DNA of 35,945 nt from CAYWJT01 sp964458655 (lineage in GTDB: Bacteria; Acidobacteriota; Aminicenantia; Aminicenantales; Saccharicenantaceae), in the NCBI GenBank assembly GCA_964458655.1, contig CAYWJT010000025.1:1-35945 (forward strand). Direction: 5' to 3'. Both the position numbers and the translations under genes were made by a program. The first letter of the stretch is position 1, and every line of letters begins with the position of its first letter. The notes under the pieces were generated by a model. The model saw only the letters and a program-made list of their open reading frames with translations, ran no database searches and was not told the DNA's origin. Shown here in pieces: positions 14,381 to 23,600 of this stretch.

Positions 14381-17164
14381 ATGTCAGACAAGACGGGCGG
14401 AGCCGGTCGCTATGCCGGAGCGAGACGCGGCCGCGAGTGGGGAGTTTTCGCCCTGGCCGTCATCATTGCCGTCTGTTCCTCCTTAGGCCGGGGCGCCGTC
14501 GAGAGGACTTCCACGGCGGAGGCTGCGGCGCGCCGCGTGCTGGCCCTGCGGCACATGGACCTGCTTCAGGAAAAGGCCGTTTTCGACAGCGAGGGCCGGG
14601 AGATCGGCGGCCGTCTCGAAGAGCTCGTCCGGGCGGCCGTTAAGGCCGGCGCGCGCGGCGAGAAAAGCATCGTCGGCGGCGTGCTCGACCGGCTCAATCA
14701 TTCGCCGTCCAACCTGGCCGGCTTCCCGGCCTGCGCCTTCGACCGGCCGGTCGGATACCGGCTGGAGAGTTATGGGCGGAGCTCCGCCCCCGGAAACATC
14801 GAGGCCCGGCCCGAAGGCAGCGCCGCGCCGCTCGGCGGCATCGGCGCGGGCGGCTTCGAGCGTCACTTCAGCGGGAATTTCTCGACCTGGTTCCTTAAGT
14901 CCGGCTGGATGGTCGAGGACACGGTCTGGGCCGACCAGTTCCATGTCTTCGTGAACTCGGGCGGCCGGCGCCAAGCCTGGACCCTTTCCACCGAAGCGCC
15001 GCCCGGGCGGGAGGGGCTGGCAGCCTGGGCCTGGCGTTACCCGGCAGGCGCGGGCGATTATTTCGCCCTCTATCCCAAGTCCGGCTTTTCGTATGAAAAG
15101 AACGACGAGCTTCCGGTCGGACTGGCCGTGGTCCAGTTCTCTCCGGTCATAGCCGGGAACTATCGAGAGACGAGCTTGCCGGTCGCGGTCTTCCGCTGGG
15201 TAGCCGAGAACAGGCAGAGCAAACCGGTCGAGCTCAGCATCATGCTCACCTGGGAGAACATGGTCGGCTGGGAGGCGGTGCCTGCTCCCCGCGGCTCGGG
15301 TCAAGCCTCCTTCGTCTGGGACAGGAGAAGCGCCGGCAACTTCAACGCGCTCGCAGACGACGGCGCCAGGAAAGGCGTGATATTCCGGAAAAAGGGCCAA
15401 GACGTCAGGACCGGGACGGCCCTGAGCGGCACCATGGCGGTCGCGGCCGTCGAGACGCCGGGGAAGACGACCGTGCACCGGCTGGCCGGCTTCGACCCGG
15501 CCGGCGACGGCGGCGAGGTCTGGACGCAGTTCGCGCGGGACGGAAAGCTCGCGGCCGGGCCGGCGGCATCGGATGTTTCAGGAGGCGGGAGAATGGCCGC
15601 GGCCCTGGCCGTCTCCGTCAAGCTCCGGCCCGGAGAAAGGGTCGAGATCCCATTTGTCGTCGCCTGGGATTTCCCTTATTACGAGTTCGAACCGGGCGCC
15701 AGGCACAGGAAAAGGTATACAGACTTCTTCGGCTCGGACGGCGGGAACGCCTTCCGGATCGCCTGCGAAGGGCTGGACCGCTTCAAGGACTGGGAGAAGG
15801 CCGTCGACGACTGGCAGAGGCCCATCGTCGCCGATAAGAGCCTGCCGGGCTGGTTCAAGCAGGCTTTGTTGAATGAGCTCTACGTCCTGGCCGAGACGAG
15901 CATCTGGGACGCCGCGACCGGCCTGCATACTTACCTCGAGAGCGCCGATTATCTCATGTACGGGACTTTCGACGTGGACGCCTACTGCTGGTATGTCCTC
16001 AAGCTCTGGCCCGACCTCGAGAAGAGGAACCTGGAGTTCTTTGCCGACGCCGTCGGGCTCGAGGACGGCGCGCACCGGGTTTTCCAGTACAACCAGGTCT
16101 TTCCCCGTGAAGTGCCCGAGGACAAGAAACATTATTACTGGAGCGTCATAAAGGAGCGCGGCATGGTGCCGCACGACCTGGGCTCGCCGCGCAAGCGGCC
16201 TTGGGTCGAGCTGAACGCCTTCGACTGGCAGAACGCCAACTCTTGGAAGGACCTCAACCCGAAATTGCCGCTGCGGGCCTGGCGCTGGTTCCAGGCCACG
16301 GGCGGCCGGGACCTGAAATTCCTGAAGAAAGCGCTGCCGGCCTCGGCCCAGGCTCTCGACACCCTGGAGGCCAGGTTCGGGTCGCGCCAAAGCCATCTGC
16401 CCCTGAACGAGGGCATTCCGGACCAGACCTACGACACCTGGCGCATGAAAGGCGAGAGCTCTTACGTCGGCTTCCTGTGGCTCGCGGCCCTGAAGGCCGC
16501 GATCAGGATGGCGGAGGTCCTCTCGGCCGCCGGGGTCGACGCCTGCGCCGACCTGCGGCTCGAGCCGTTGATGAATAAATATGAAGTCTGGCTGGAGCAG
16601 GGCAAGGCGGCCCTCGAGGCCCTCTGGGACGAGAATGGAGGCTATTATCACATCGACGCCTCCACGGATGATATAATGACTGACGCGCTGTTCGGCGTCT
16701 GGTACGAGCGGATGACCGGCCTGGACAAGGTCGGCGGCGGGCCGCTCCTGCCGGAGGAGCGCGTCAAGCGGGCGCTCAGGACGATCTATGAGAAGAACGT
16801 TCTCGGCTTCGGGGGTGGGCTGATGGGCGCCGTGAACGGCCGCAGGGCCGACGGCGGCCAACTCCTCAGCCAGCAGGGCGACGAGGTCTGGGTCGGAACG
16901 GCCTACGCTTTCGCGGCCCACTGCGCCATGTCGGGCATGCGGCCGGAGGCGCTCAAGACCGCTTTCGGCCTTTACCACGTCGTTTACAGCCCTTACGGCC
17001 AGGGCTACTTTTTCAAGACGCCCGAAGCCTACCTCAACCCCGAGGAGAGGCGCTGGGACAGGCCGGAGGAGAAGTACGGCGACAGGCTTTTCCGGGCCAT
17101 GAAGTACATGCGGCCGGGAGCGGTCTGGGCGCTTTACGAAGCTTTGAAGGGACATGAGCGGTAA
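14381..17164 (+). CDS. GH116-type beta-glucosidase (non-lysosomal glucosylceramidase family)
   Basis: A 927-residue exported protein with a long N-terminal hydrophobic signal or anchor near residues 25-42. Residues of about 125-440 form the N-terminal beta-sandwich of the family ('PLGGIGAGGFERHFSGNF'), and about 470-920 the (alpha/alpha)6 barrel. The nucleophile is probably Glu520 in HTYLESADYLMYG and the acid/base Asp685 in DQTYDTW, both conserved in characterised GH116 beta-glucosidases. 'SSYVGFLWLAALKAA' and 'GDEVWVGTAYAFAAHC' are further family blocks. AAGGAGGCGACG precedes the ATG. The next gene starts inside this one (11-base overlap), tying it to the phosphatase/sulfatase-fold protein. 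The probable activity is hydrolysis of beta-glucosides or beta-xylosides; a lipid-linked substrate as in mammalian GBA2 is possible but not shown. Confidence 0.88.
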   Translation: MSDKTGGAGRYAGARRGREWGVFALAVIIAVCSSLGRGAVERTSTAEAAARRVLALRHMDLLQEKAVFDSEGREIGGRLEELVRAAVKAGARGEKSIVGGVLDRLNHSPSNLAGFPACAFDRPVGYRLESYGRSSAPGNIEARPEGSAAPLGGIGAGGFERHFSGNFSTWFLKSGWMVEDTVWADQFHVFVNSGGRRQAWTLSTEAPPGREGLAAWAWRYPAGAGDYFALYPKSGFSYEKNDELPVGLAVVQFSPVIAGNYRETSLPVAVFRWVAENRQSKPVELSIMLTWENMVGWEAVPAPRGSGQASFVWDRRSAGNFNALADDGARKGVIFRKKGQDVRTGTALSGTMAVAAVETPGKTTVHRLAGFDPAGDGGEVWTQFARDGKLAAGPAASDVSGGGRMAAALAVSVKLRPGERVEIPFVVAWDFPYYEFEPGARHRKRYTDFFGSDGGNAFRIACEGLDRFKDWEKAVDDWQRPIVADKSLPGWFKQALLNELYVLAETSIWDAATGLHTYLESADYLMYGTFDVDAYCWYVLKLWPDLEKRNLEFFADAVGLEDGAHRVFQYNQVFPREVPEDKKHYYWSVIKERGMVPHDLGSPRKRPWVELNAFDWQNANSWKDLNPKLPLRAWRWFQATGGRDLKFLKKALPASAQALDTLEARFGSRQSHLPLNEGIPDQTYDTWRMKGESSYVGFLWLAALKAAIRMAEVLSAAGVDACADLRLEPLMNKYEVWLEQGKAALEALWDENGGYYHIDASTDDIMTDALFGVWYERMTGLDKVGGGPLLPEERVKRALRTIYEKNVLGFGGGLMGAVNGRRADGGQLLSQQGDEVWVGTAYAFAAHCAMSGMRPEALKTAFGLYHVVYSPYGQGYFFKTPEAYLNPEERRWDRPEEKYGDRLFRAMKYMRPGAVWALYEALKGHER

Positions 17165-19508
17165 AAGGCGGAGCCTGCTCGTCATCGCCGCCGCGGCCGC
17201 AGCGCTCGCGGCGCTGGCGGCGGCGTATTTCCTTGTGCTTCGAGGCGGCAGGCCCGGGGCGCGGGCGGCCGGACTTTGGAAAGCCGCGGGCGTGGAGAAG
17301 CCCAACGTGATCCTGATAACGCTCGACACGACCCGGGCCGACCATCTGCCGGCTTACGGTTACACCGGGGTGAAGACGCCGGTCCTCGACTCGCTGGCCC
17401 GGCGCGGCGTCGTGTTCGAGCAGTGCACGTCCGCCTCCCCGCTCACTCTGCCTTCGCACTGCACCATCATGACCGGAACCTATCCCACGCTGCACGGCGT
17501 CAGGGTCAACGGCAACGCGGCGCTGGCCAGCGTCCAAACGACTCTGGCCGAGGTCCTCGGGGCGAACGGCTACGCGACAGGGGCGTTCATAGGCGCTTTC
17601 GTCCTGGACGGCCGCTGGGGTCTGGCCCAGGGCTTCGACCGTTACGATGACAGGTTCGACCTGCGCAGGTTCAAGCAGATAGACCTGGGCACGGTCCAGA
17701 GGCCGGGGAACGAGGTGGTCGACTCGGCCCTGGACTGGCTGGAAACCAAGAGCGGGTCGCCCTTCTTCGCTTGGGTGCATCTCTATGACCCGCACCTGCC
17801 GTACAGTCCGCCGGAGCCCTACGCCTCGGAATACGGGGCCGGCATGGTCGGGTTGTACGACGGAGAGATCGCCTTCATGGACAGCCAGATCGGCAGACTT
17901 CTCGCCTGGCTCGAAACGAAGGGTCTGGCCCGCAAGACCATCTTGGTCCTGGTCGGCGACCACGGCGAAGGGCTGGGCGAACACGGCGAATACGCCCACG
18001 GTTTTTTCATCTATGACTACGCCGTTCAGGTTCCGTTCCTGGTCGCCCTGCCTTTCCCTGAAACCGCCGGCGTCAGGGTGCCGGCGCAGGTGAGCACCGT
18101 CGATCTCTTCCCGACCGTGCTTGAGTTGGCCGGCCTTAAGCCGGCCGCAGCGGTCCAGGGGCGCTCGCTTGTCCCCTTGATGTTCAACCCGGCCAAGGGG
18201 GGCCGCGGCAGGCCCGCTTACAGCGAGTCGCTCCCCCCCAATATTCAGTTCGGCTGGAGTCCGCTCCATTCTCTCCGCGACGGTGCGTTCAAGTTCATCC
18301 AGGCGCCCAGGCCGGAGCTTTATGATGTCCGGTCGGACAGGAGCGAGCTCGAGAACATCTTCTCCCTGGAGCCGGAACTGGCCGGCCGGATGGAACAGCG
18401 CCTGCAGAAACTGAAAAAAGAGATCGAATCCGGGGCCGTCGAACCGGAGGCCGCCAATCTTGACCGCGCGACCATCGAGAGGCTGGCCGCTCTGGGCTAT
18501 ATCGGCGCGCCCGGAAAGAAAGCCTCCAAGCCGTCGGCCGGCTCCTTGGCCGATCCCAAGGACAAGCTCATGGTCTATAACGCCATCCAGCAGGCCGGAG
18601 AGTTGATAACACAGGAGAAGTATGAACAGGCCTACGGGCTGTTGAAAAAAGCCGTGGCTGAGGAACCCGGCGTGCCTCAGGCTCACCTGCTGTTGGCCAC
18701 GTGCGCCGTCGAGCTCGGCCGCAAGGAAGAGGCCAGGGCCAACCTGGACCTCCTGCTGAAGGAGTCGCCGGACAACGTGCAGGCCTTGCTCAGCATGGCT
18801 GACCTTATGCTCGAGGACGGCAAAACGGAAGACGTCCTGGCCCTGTGCCGGCAGGCCTTGGCCGTGGATGAGAGGAACGCCCAGGCGGTGGCCCTGATGG
18901 GCCAGGTTTATCTGGAGGCCGGAGACCCCAAGAACGCCCTGCCTTACCTGGAGCAGGCGGTGGATTTCCAACCGAAACTGACGCAGAACAGGCTCAACCT
19001 GGCGGCTTGTCTGGTCGGTTTGAAGGAGTACGCCAGGGCGGAGGCGATGCTCGCGGTGATCCTGAGCGAATATCCCAAGTTTCCCCTGGCCCATTATCAC
19101 CTGGGCCTTCTGTACGAAGAACAGGGGCTGCTGGAGAAGGCCGCGGCCGCTTATTCCGATGAGATCGCCCTCAACCCAGCAGCCTATCGCGCCCGCTTCA
19201 ACCTGGGTCGTGTCAAGCTCAGGCTAGGGGACAGGCAGGGATACCTGGAGGAGATGAGGGAGGTGGTCCGCGCGGCTCCCGCCGTTGCCGAGGGCCATCT
19301 TTTCCTGGCCCGCGGTCTGCTCGACGAACCCGGCAGCCTGGAGGAAGCGAAACGCTTGGTCGAGCGCGGGATAGAGCTGGCCCGGACGAATCAACTCAAG
19401 GCCCTGGGCTATTTCCTGATGGCCGATATCTACAACAGGCAGTCCCGGCCGGACCTGGTAAGGGAAGCGCTGGCCAAGGCGGAACATTTCAAGAACCTGA
19501 AGGAGTGA
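17154..19508 (+). CDS. Membrane-anchored alkaline-phosphatase-superfamily (sulfatase-like) domain fused to TPR repeats
   Basis: A 784-residue protein with one N-terminal membrane helix (about 7-29) and the rest probably periplasmic. Residues of about 48-380 are sulfatase-like: metal ligands D58 and D63 (LDTTRADH), D269-H270 (GDHGEG) and H282 (EYAHGFF). The nucleophile position reads T98-L-P-S-H102 instead of the sulfatase C/S-x-P-x-R motif, so a formylglycine sulfatase is unlikely and a Thr-nucleophile phosphotransferase or phosphodiesterase is possible. Residues of about 465-784 are TPR repeats ('QAHLLLATCAVELGRKEEA', 'AHYHLGLLYEEQGLLEKAA'). The start overlaps the GH116 gene by 11 bases, and the next gene begins six bases after the stop. 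This fusion is recurrent in Acidobacteriota-like genomes; its substrate is unknown. Confidence 0.85.
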   Translation: MSGKRRSLLVIAAAAAALAALAAAYFLVLRGGRPGARAAGLWKAAGVEKPNVILITLDTTRADHLPAYGYTGVKTPVLDSLARRGVVFEQCTSASPLTLPSHCTIMTGTYPTLHGVRVNGNAALASVQTTLAEVLGANGYATGAFIGAFVLDGRWGLAQGFDRYDDRFDLRRFKQIDLGTVQRPGNEVVDSALDWLETKSGSPFFAWVHLYDPHLPYSPPEPYASEYGAGMVGLYDGEIAFMDSQIGRLLAWLETKGLARKTILVLVGDHGEGLGEHGEYAHGFFIYDYAVQVPFLVALPFPETAGVRVPAQVSTVDLFPTVLELAGLKPAAAVQGRSLVPLMFNPAKGGRGRPAYSESLPPNIQFGWSPLHSLRDGAFKFIQAPRPELYDVRSDRSELENIFSLEPELAGRMEQRLQKLKKEIESGAVEPEAANLDRATIERLAALGYIGAPGKKASKPSAGSLADPKDKLMVYNAIQQAGELITQEKYEQAYGLLKKAVAEEPGVPQAHLLLATCAVELGRKEEARANLDLLLKESPDNVQALLSMADLMLEDGKTEDVLALCRQALAVDERNAQAVALMGQVYLEAGDPKNALPYLEQAVDFQPKLTQNRLNLAACLVGLKEYARAEAMLAVILSEYPKFPLAHYHLGLLYEEQGLLEKAAAAYSDEIALNPAAYRARFNLGRVKLRLGDRQGYLEEMREVVRAAPAVAEGHLFLARGLLDEPGSLEEAKRLVERGIELARTNQLKALGYFLMADIYNRQSRPDLVREALAKAEHFKNLKE

Positions 19509-19514
19509 CCTGGG

Positions 19515-20474
19515 ATGAGAAAGACCGACAGAGGATATTCCTTGGCCGTGTTCTTTTTGCTTCTCGCGAGTTCACCGTTCCGGCCCCTTCTCGCTCAGTA
19601 CCGCGAATACGCCGTCCAGGGCTATGTCTTAGATACGGAGAAGAAGCCGCTGGCGGGAGCGGAAATAACCATCCTGGACCAGAACACGGCGCGGCGCTAT
19701 AGGGTCGTGACGGACAAGAAGGGCAGGTTCAGCGTCGTGGGCATCCCCCACGCCTATTATCATGTGACGGTGCGAAAACAGGGCTATGAAACCCGTCTGC
19801 TGGAGTGGGACCTGACGGCGCCGCAGGAACGCATCCAGAAAGTGGAGATCGAAACCGTCGTCCTGGCCAGCGAGGCTCAGGTCGCGGAGGCCGCCAGGTC
19901 CAAAGAAGCCAAAGCCAGACTGGAGGAAGCCGTCGCCCGCCTGAAAGCCGGTGAATTGGAGGCCGCCGTCGCGGTCCTCAAGAAAATGACCGCCGATGAC
20001 CCCGATGATTCCAACGCGCTCTATCTGCTGGGCGTGGCCTTCAACCGCCTTGGCTCTTTCGACGACGCGACAACGGTCCTGAAGCGGGTCACCGAGATCG
20101 TGCCTGATTTCGCCGGCGCTTACCATCAGCTGGCCTTGGCGGCCCAGGGCAGGAACGAGCGTTCGGCCGCCCTGGGGTACTACGGGCAGGCCCTGGAAAA
20201 GGACCCGCGCTTAGTGGAAAGCCTCTACAATTCCGGATTGATCCTGTTCCAGGACGGTCGGATAGACGAAGCTCTGGAGCGTTTCAAAAGAGCCTTGGCG
20301 GAGAGCCCGAACGAGGCTGAGTTCCTGGAGATGGCCGGCCGGTGCTACACCAACAAGGGCGATTTCGTCACGGCCCTGGAATACTTGGAAAGGGCCAGGG
20401 CCGCTTATAAGGACCCCGAGAAGGGCGCCTTCCTTGACGACTTGATACGGAAGCTCAAAGAACAGATAAAATAA
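19515..20474 (+). CDS. Exported carboxypeptidase-regulatory-like/TPR protein
   Basis: A 319-residue protein with a signal peptide ending around 'RPLLAQ'. Residues of about 32-105 are a carboxypeptidase-regulatory-like beta-sandwich ('VQGYVLDTEKKPLAGAEITI', 'DKKGRFSVVGIP'). Residues of about 125-315 form four to five TPR units ('NALYLLGVAFNRLGSFDDA', 'LVESLYNSGLILFQDGRIDEA'). The two modules together suggest a periplasmic scaffold that binds partner proteins. It lies six bases after the phosphatase-fold/TPR gene and ahead of the TonB-dependent receptor, which shares the regulatory-like domain. No catalytic site is visible. Confidence 0.8.
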   Translation: MRKTDRGYSLAVFFLLLASSPFRPLLAQYREYAVQGYVLDTEKKPLAGAEITILDQNTARRYRVVTDKKGRFSVVGIPHAYYHVTVRKQGYETRLLEWDLTAPQERIQKVEIETVVLASEAQVAEAARSKEAKARLEEAVARLKAGELEAAVAVLKKMTADDPDDSNALYLLGVAFNRLGSFDDATTVLKRVTEIVPDFAGAYHQLALAAQGRNERSAALGYYGQALEKDPRLVESLYNSGLILFQDGRIDEALERFKRALAESPNEAEFLEMAGRCYTNKGDFVTALEYLERARAAYKDPEKGAFLDDLIRKLKEQIK

Positions 20475-20519
20475 CCGGGCAGCGCGTCGTCCCGAAGAAG
20501 GCGGGCCTGAACGTGGCCG

Positions 20520-20549
20520 TTGACGCGGCGGATTGAATTGCTTTAGAAT
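20520..20549 (+). promoter_or_regulatory. Sigma70-type promoter for the TonB-dependent receptor
   Basis: TTGACG (20520-20525) and TAGAAT (20544-20549) are separated by 18 bases. Transcription would begin near 20556 and yield a leader of about 117 bases before the receptor ATG at 20673. The leader contains an additional strong Shine-Dalgarno-like element (GGAAGGAGGTGG, around 20566-20577). Confidence 0.5.
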
Positions 20550-20578
20550 CAGGACATAGCGCTGGAGGAAGGAGGTGG

Positions 20579-20671
20579 TTGGACGGGATACGAACAACCG
20601 GAGGGCCTTTGGGGGATCCCTCTCTTGAGGGGGAAGAACGAGGTATCATTAAGAAGCATGAAGGAGGTTAG
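20579..20671 (+). CDS. Possible leader ORF upstream of the TonB-dependent receptor
   Basis: A TTG codon at 20579 just downstream of GGAAGGAGGTGG opens a 30-codon frame that stops at 20669-20671, two bases before the receptor ATG and overlapping its ribosome-binding site. The product is rich in Gly, Glu and Arg and resembles no known peptide. The spacing would allow translational coupling, but the TTG is close to its ribosome-binding site and the frame may be fortuitous. Confidence 0.2.
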   Translation: MDGIRTTGGPLGDPSLEGEERGIIKKHEGG

Positions 20672-20672
20672 A

Positions 20673-23600
20673 ATGCAAAGGTTCTTGAAAAACCTCAAGG
20701 CGATCATGGCCGTCCTGGTCGTCCTCGGGTTTTTCAGCCTGCCGCCAATCACTGCCCAGACCATCGAATACGGCAAGTTGACGGGCACCATCATGGATGA
20801 AACAGGGGAAGCCCTGCCGGGCGTCAGCGTCGAGATTTCCAGCGCGGCGCTCGTCGCGGGCAAGCGCTCCACGGTCACTTCCGGGAGAGGCACTTATGTC
20901 TTCCTTAACCTGCCTCCCGGCAAGTACTCAATAAGCGCTTCCCTGCAAGGCTTCAAGACGGTCGTCCAGGAGAACATCGTCATCACGGCCGGCTCATCCA
21001 TCGTCGTGGACCTCAAGATGGAACCCGGTCGGCTCGAAGAGTCGATCACGGTGACCGCGACCGGGCCCGTTGTCGACGCCAAGAACTCGACCATCTCGGC
21101 CAACATCCAGAACGAACTCCTGGCCAAATTGCCGACCAGCCGAGACGCTTTCTACGACCTGGCCCTGACGACTCCCGGCATGGTGGCCCAGGGCAAAGAC
21201 GGCGACTGGCTGCCCAGCCCGAACGCCTACGGCGGGACATCGAACGAGAACGTCTTCCTCATCAACGGCGTCAACACCACGAACCCCCGGGCGGCCGCCT
21301 ACGGTTCGCTGGTCAAGGTGAACTACAACACCGTCGAGGAAGTCCGGGTGATCGCCCTCGGCTCCAAGGCCGAATACGGAAGCTTCAGCGGCGTGGCCAT
21401 CGACGTCCTGACCAAGTCGGGCAGCAACAAGCTGCACGGCAACCTATCGTACTACGGGATGCTCGGCGACGCCGCCAACAACCAGCCCGGACCCGGAGCG
21501 GAGCTGGGCAAGATCGGGCCCGAGGACCTGTACATCGGCTCGGGCGACCAGTTGGTCAAGAAGAGCGTCAACGAATGGGAGCTCAATTTCACGCTCGGCG
21601 GGCCCATAATCAAGGACAAGGTCTGGTTCTACGGCGGGTTCGACTACAGCCGCGGCGACACCCAGCAGCCGTTCTGGGAACCGCTCAACACCTACCGTGG
21701 ACTGTTCGGGGACATCAAGCTCACGGCCGAGCCCTGGACCAACCATCGGGCCTGGATAGCTTTTCACATCGAGAGGAACAAGGGCGACGGCTGGACCTGG
21801 AACCCCCACTGGGACCCGACCATGACCTACGGCGTCAAGGCCAACGCCTCTTCGATCTCTTCCCAGTGGCAGTGGATGGCCTCGGGCAAAACCATCCTGA
21901 CGGCCAAGTACCTGGGTTTTTGGACGGATGACCAGCCGTTCGTGCCCAGCGAAAGGGTAGGCAACCCCGGTTTCATCAACTGGTGGAAATGGAAAGCCTA
22001 CGGCGTCAACGGCGACTTCCCCTATGTTGAAGCCCAAAAATCGAGCCGCAACACCATCCAGGGCGATATCTCGCATTACGCGGAAAATTTCCTCGGCGAC
22101 CATGACATCAAGTTCGGCGTCCAGTACACCATCGGCCGGGGCAACTGGATGGGCGGCTATTTCCAGAACTACGCCAACTTCGCCTATCCCGCGCCCTGGG
22201 TCAACTACATCCCCTGGCTCCAGTCCTGGTACGGCCATACCGGACTGGTCATGTACAACACGCAGACCTGGCTGAACCCGTTCCTGACGGTCCGGACGAG
22301 CGACAGCCTGGGCCTTTTCCTTGACGACCAGTGGACCATCGGCAAACGACTCACTCTCAACCTCGGGCTGCGCTACGACAACATGAAAGCCAAGTACGGC
22401 GAGGGCAAGGTCTACGAGTACGCCTCGACGCCCGAGGAGATAAACTCGCCGCCGCCGGTCGTCAGGACGAGGCAGGGGACGGACAACATCTTCAATTTCA
22501 AGACCTGGTCTCCGCGCATAGGCGTCACCTATGCCCTCACCCGTGACATGAAGACCGTCTTCCGGGCCAACTACGGGCGTTATTACCTGCCGCTGAGCGT
22601 CGAATACCTGCGCCGGTTCGGACCGGACATGCCCCAGGCGACCATCTACAACCTATACTACAACATACCTTTCGACCTGGTCGACCTTGACGGAGACCTA
22701 TGGATCAGCGGCGACGAGGTCGAACAAGCCGCCCGCTACCTGAACGACACCTATTACGACGACTCCTGGCGGCCTTCCTGGGTCCCTCTCGAGCAAACAC
22801 GGGAGTATTCCTGGCAGCTCAACGTCCAGGACGGCTTGAAGGACCAGTACACGGACCAGGTCACGCTCAACCTGGAAAGGGAGCTGTTCCCGAACCTTTC
22901 GCTGAGCGCCACCTACATCTTCAAGAGGACCGGGAACATCTTCGTCAACTGGCCGCTGAACCGTCAGACGCAGGAGCCGTTCACCTACCAGCGCCTTCCC
23001 TATACCACCTCTTACGGGGAACAGGTCCAGCTCTATGACATAGTCCTGGAGGACTGGACAGGGGACGGAAAGATCGACGTCGCGGACCTGGTCTGGCTCA
23101 ACAACAACATCGACCGCGAGGTCCGGAACATGCCGGAGATGGACGGTTTCAAGCCGCGCCGCACATATCAGGGCCTCCAGTTCATGCTCAACAAGAGGTT
23201 CTCGAACCGCTGGCAGATGATGTCCTCGGTGCTTTTCTCCTGGTCGAACGGCATGGCCGCGCGCACCATCAGACAGGACTTCAACTTCGAGGGCCCGATG
23301 GTCATGGACACGCTCTGGTTGGCGGGGCTGAACGCGACCATCAACACCATGGAAGGGCCGCTGCCGCACACTCAGAAATTCGAGTTCAAGCTGTCCGGCT
23401 CCTATCTTGTCCCGTTCGTGGAGATGGACCTCGGCTGGCGCCTGCGCTACAACTCCGGACGTCCGCTCTGGCCGCTCGAGGTCATTCCGGTCTGGCCTTC
23501 CTGGAACCCGTCCCGGCCGCCGGGGTCGGTCGTGAACACGGGCGACAATTACATCGTCTCCATAGACCCCAAGAATCCCTGGTACCTGCCCTCCGAAACC

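Noticed and set aside
17034..19100. 688-codon open frame on the minus strand
   Set aside because: It is antisense to the phosphatase-fold/TPR gene and lacks any motif.
21444..22238. 264-codon minus-strand frame within the TonB receptor
   Set aside because: It is antisense to conserved barrel sequence and has no motif.
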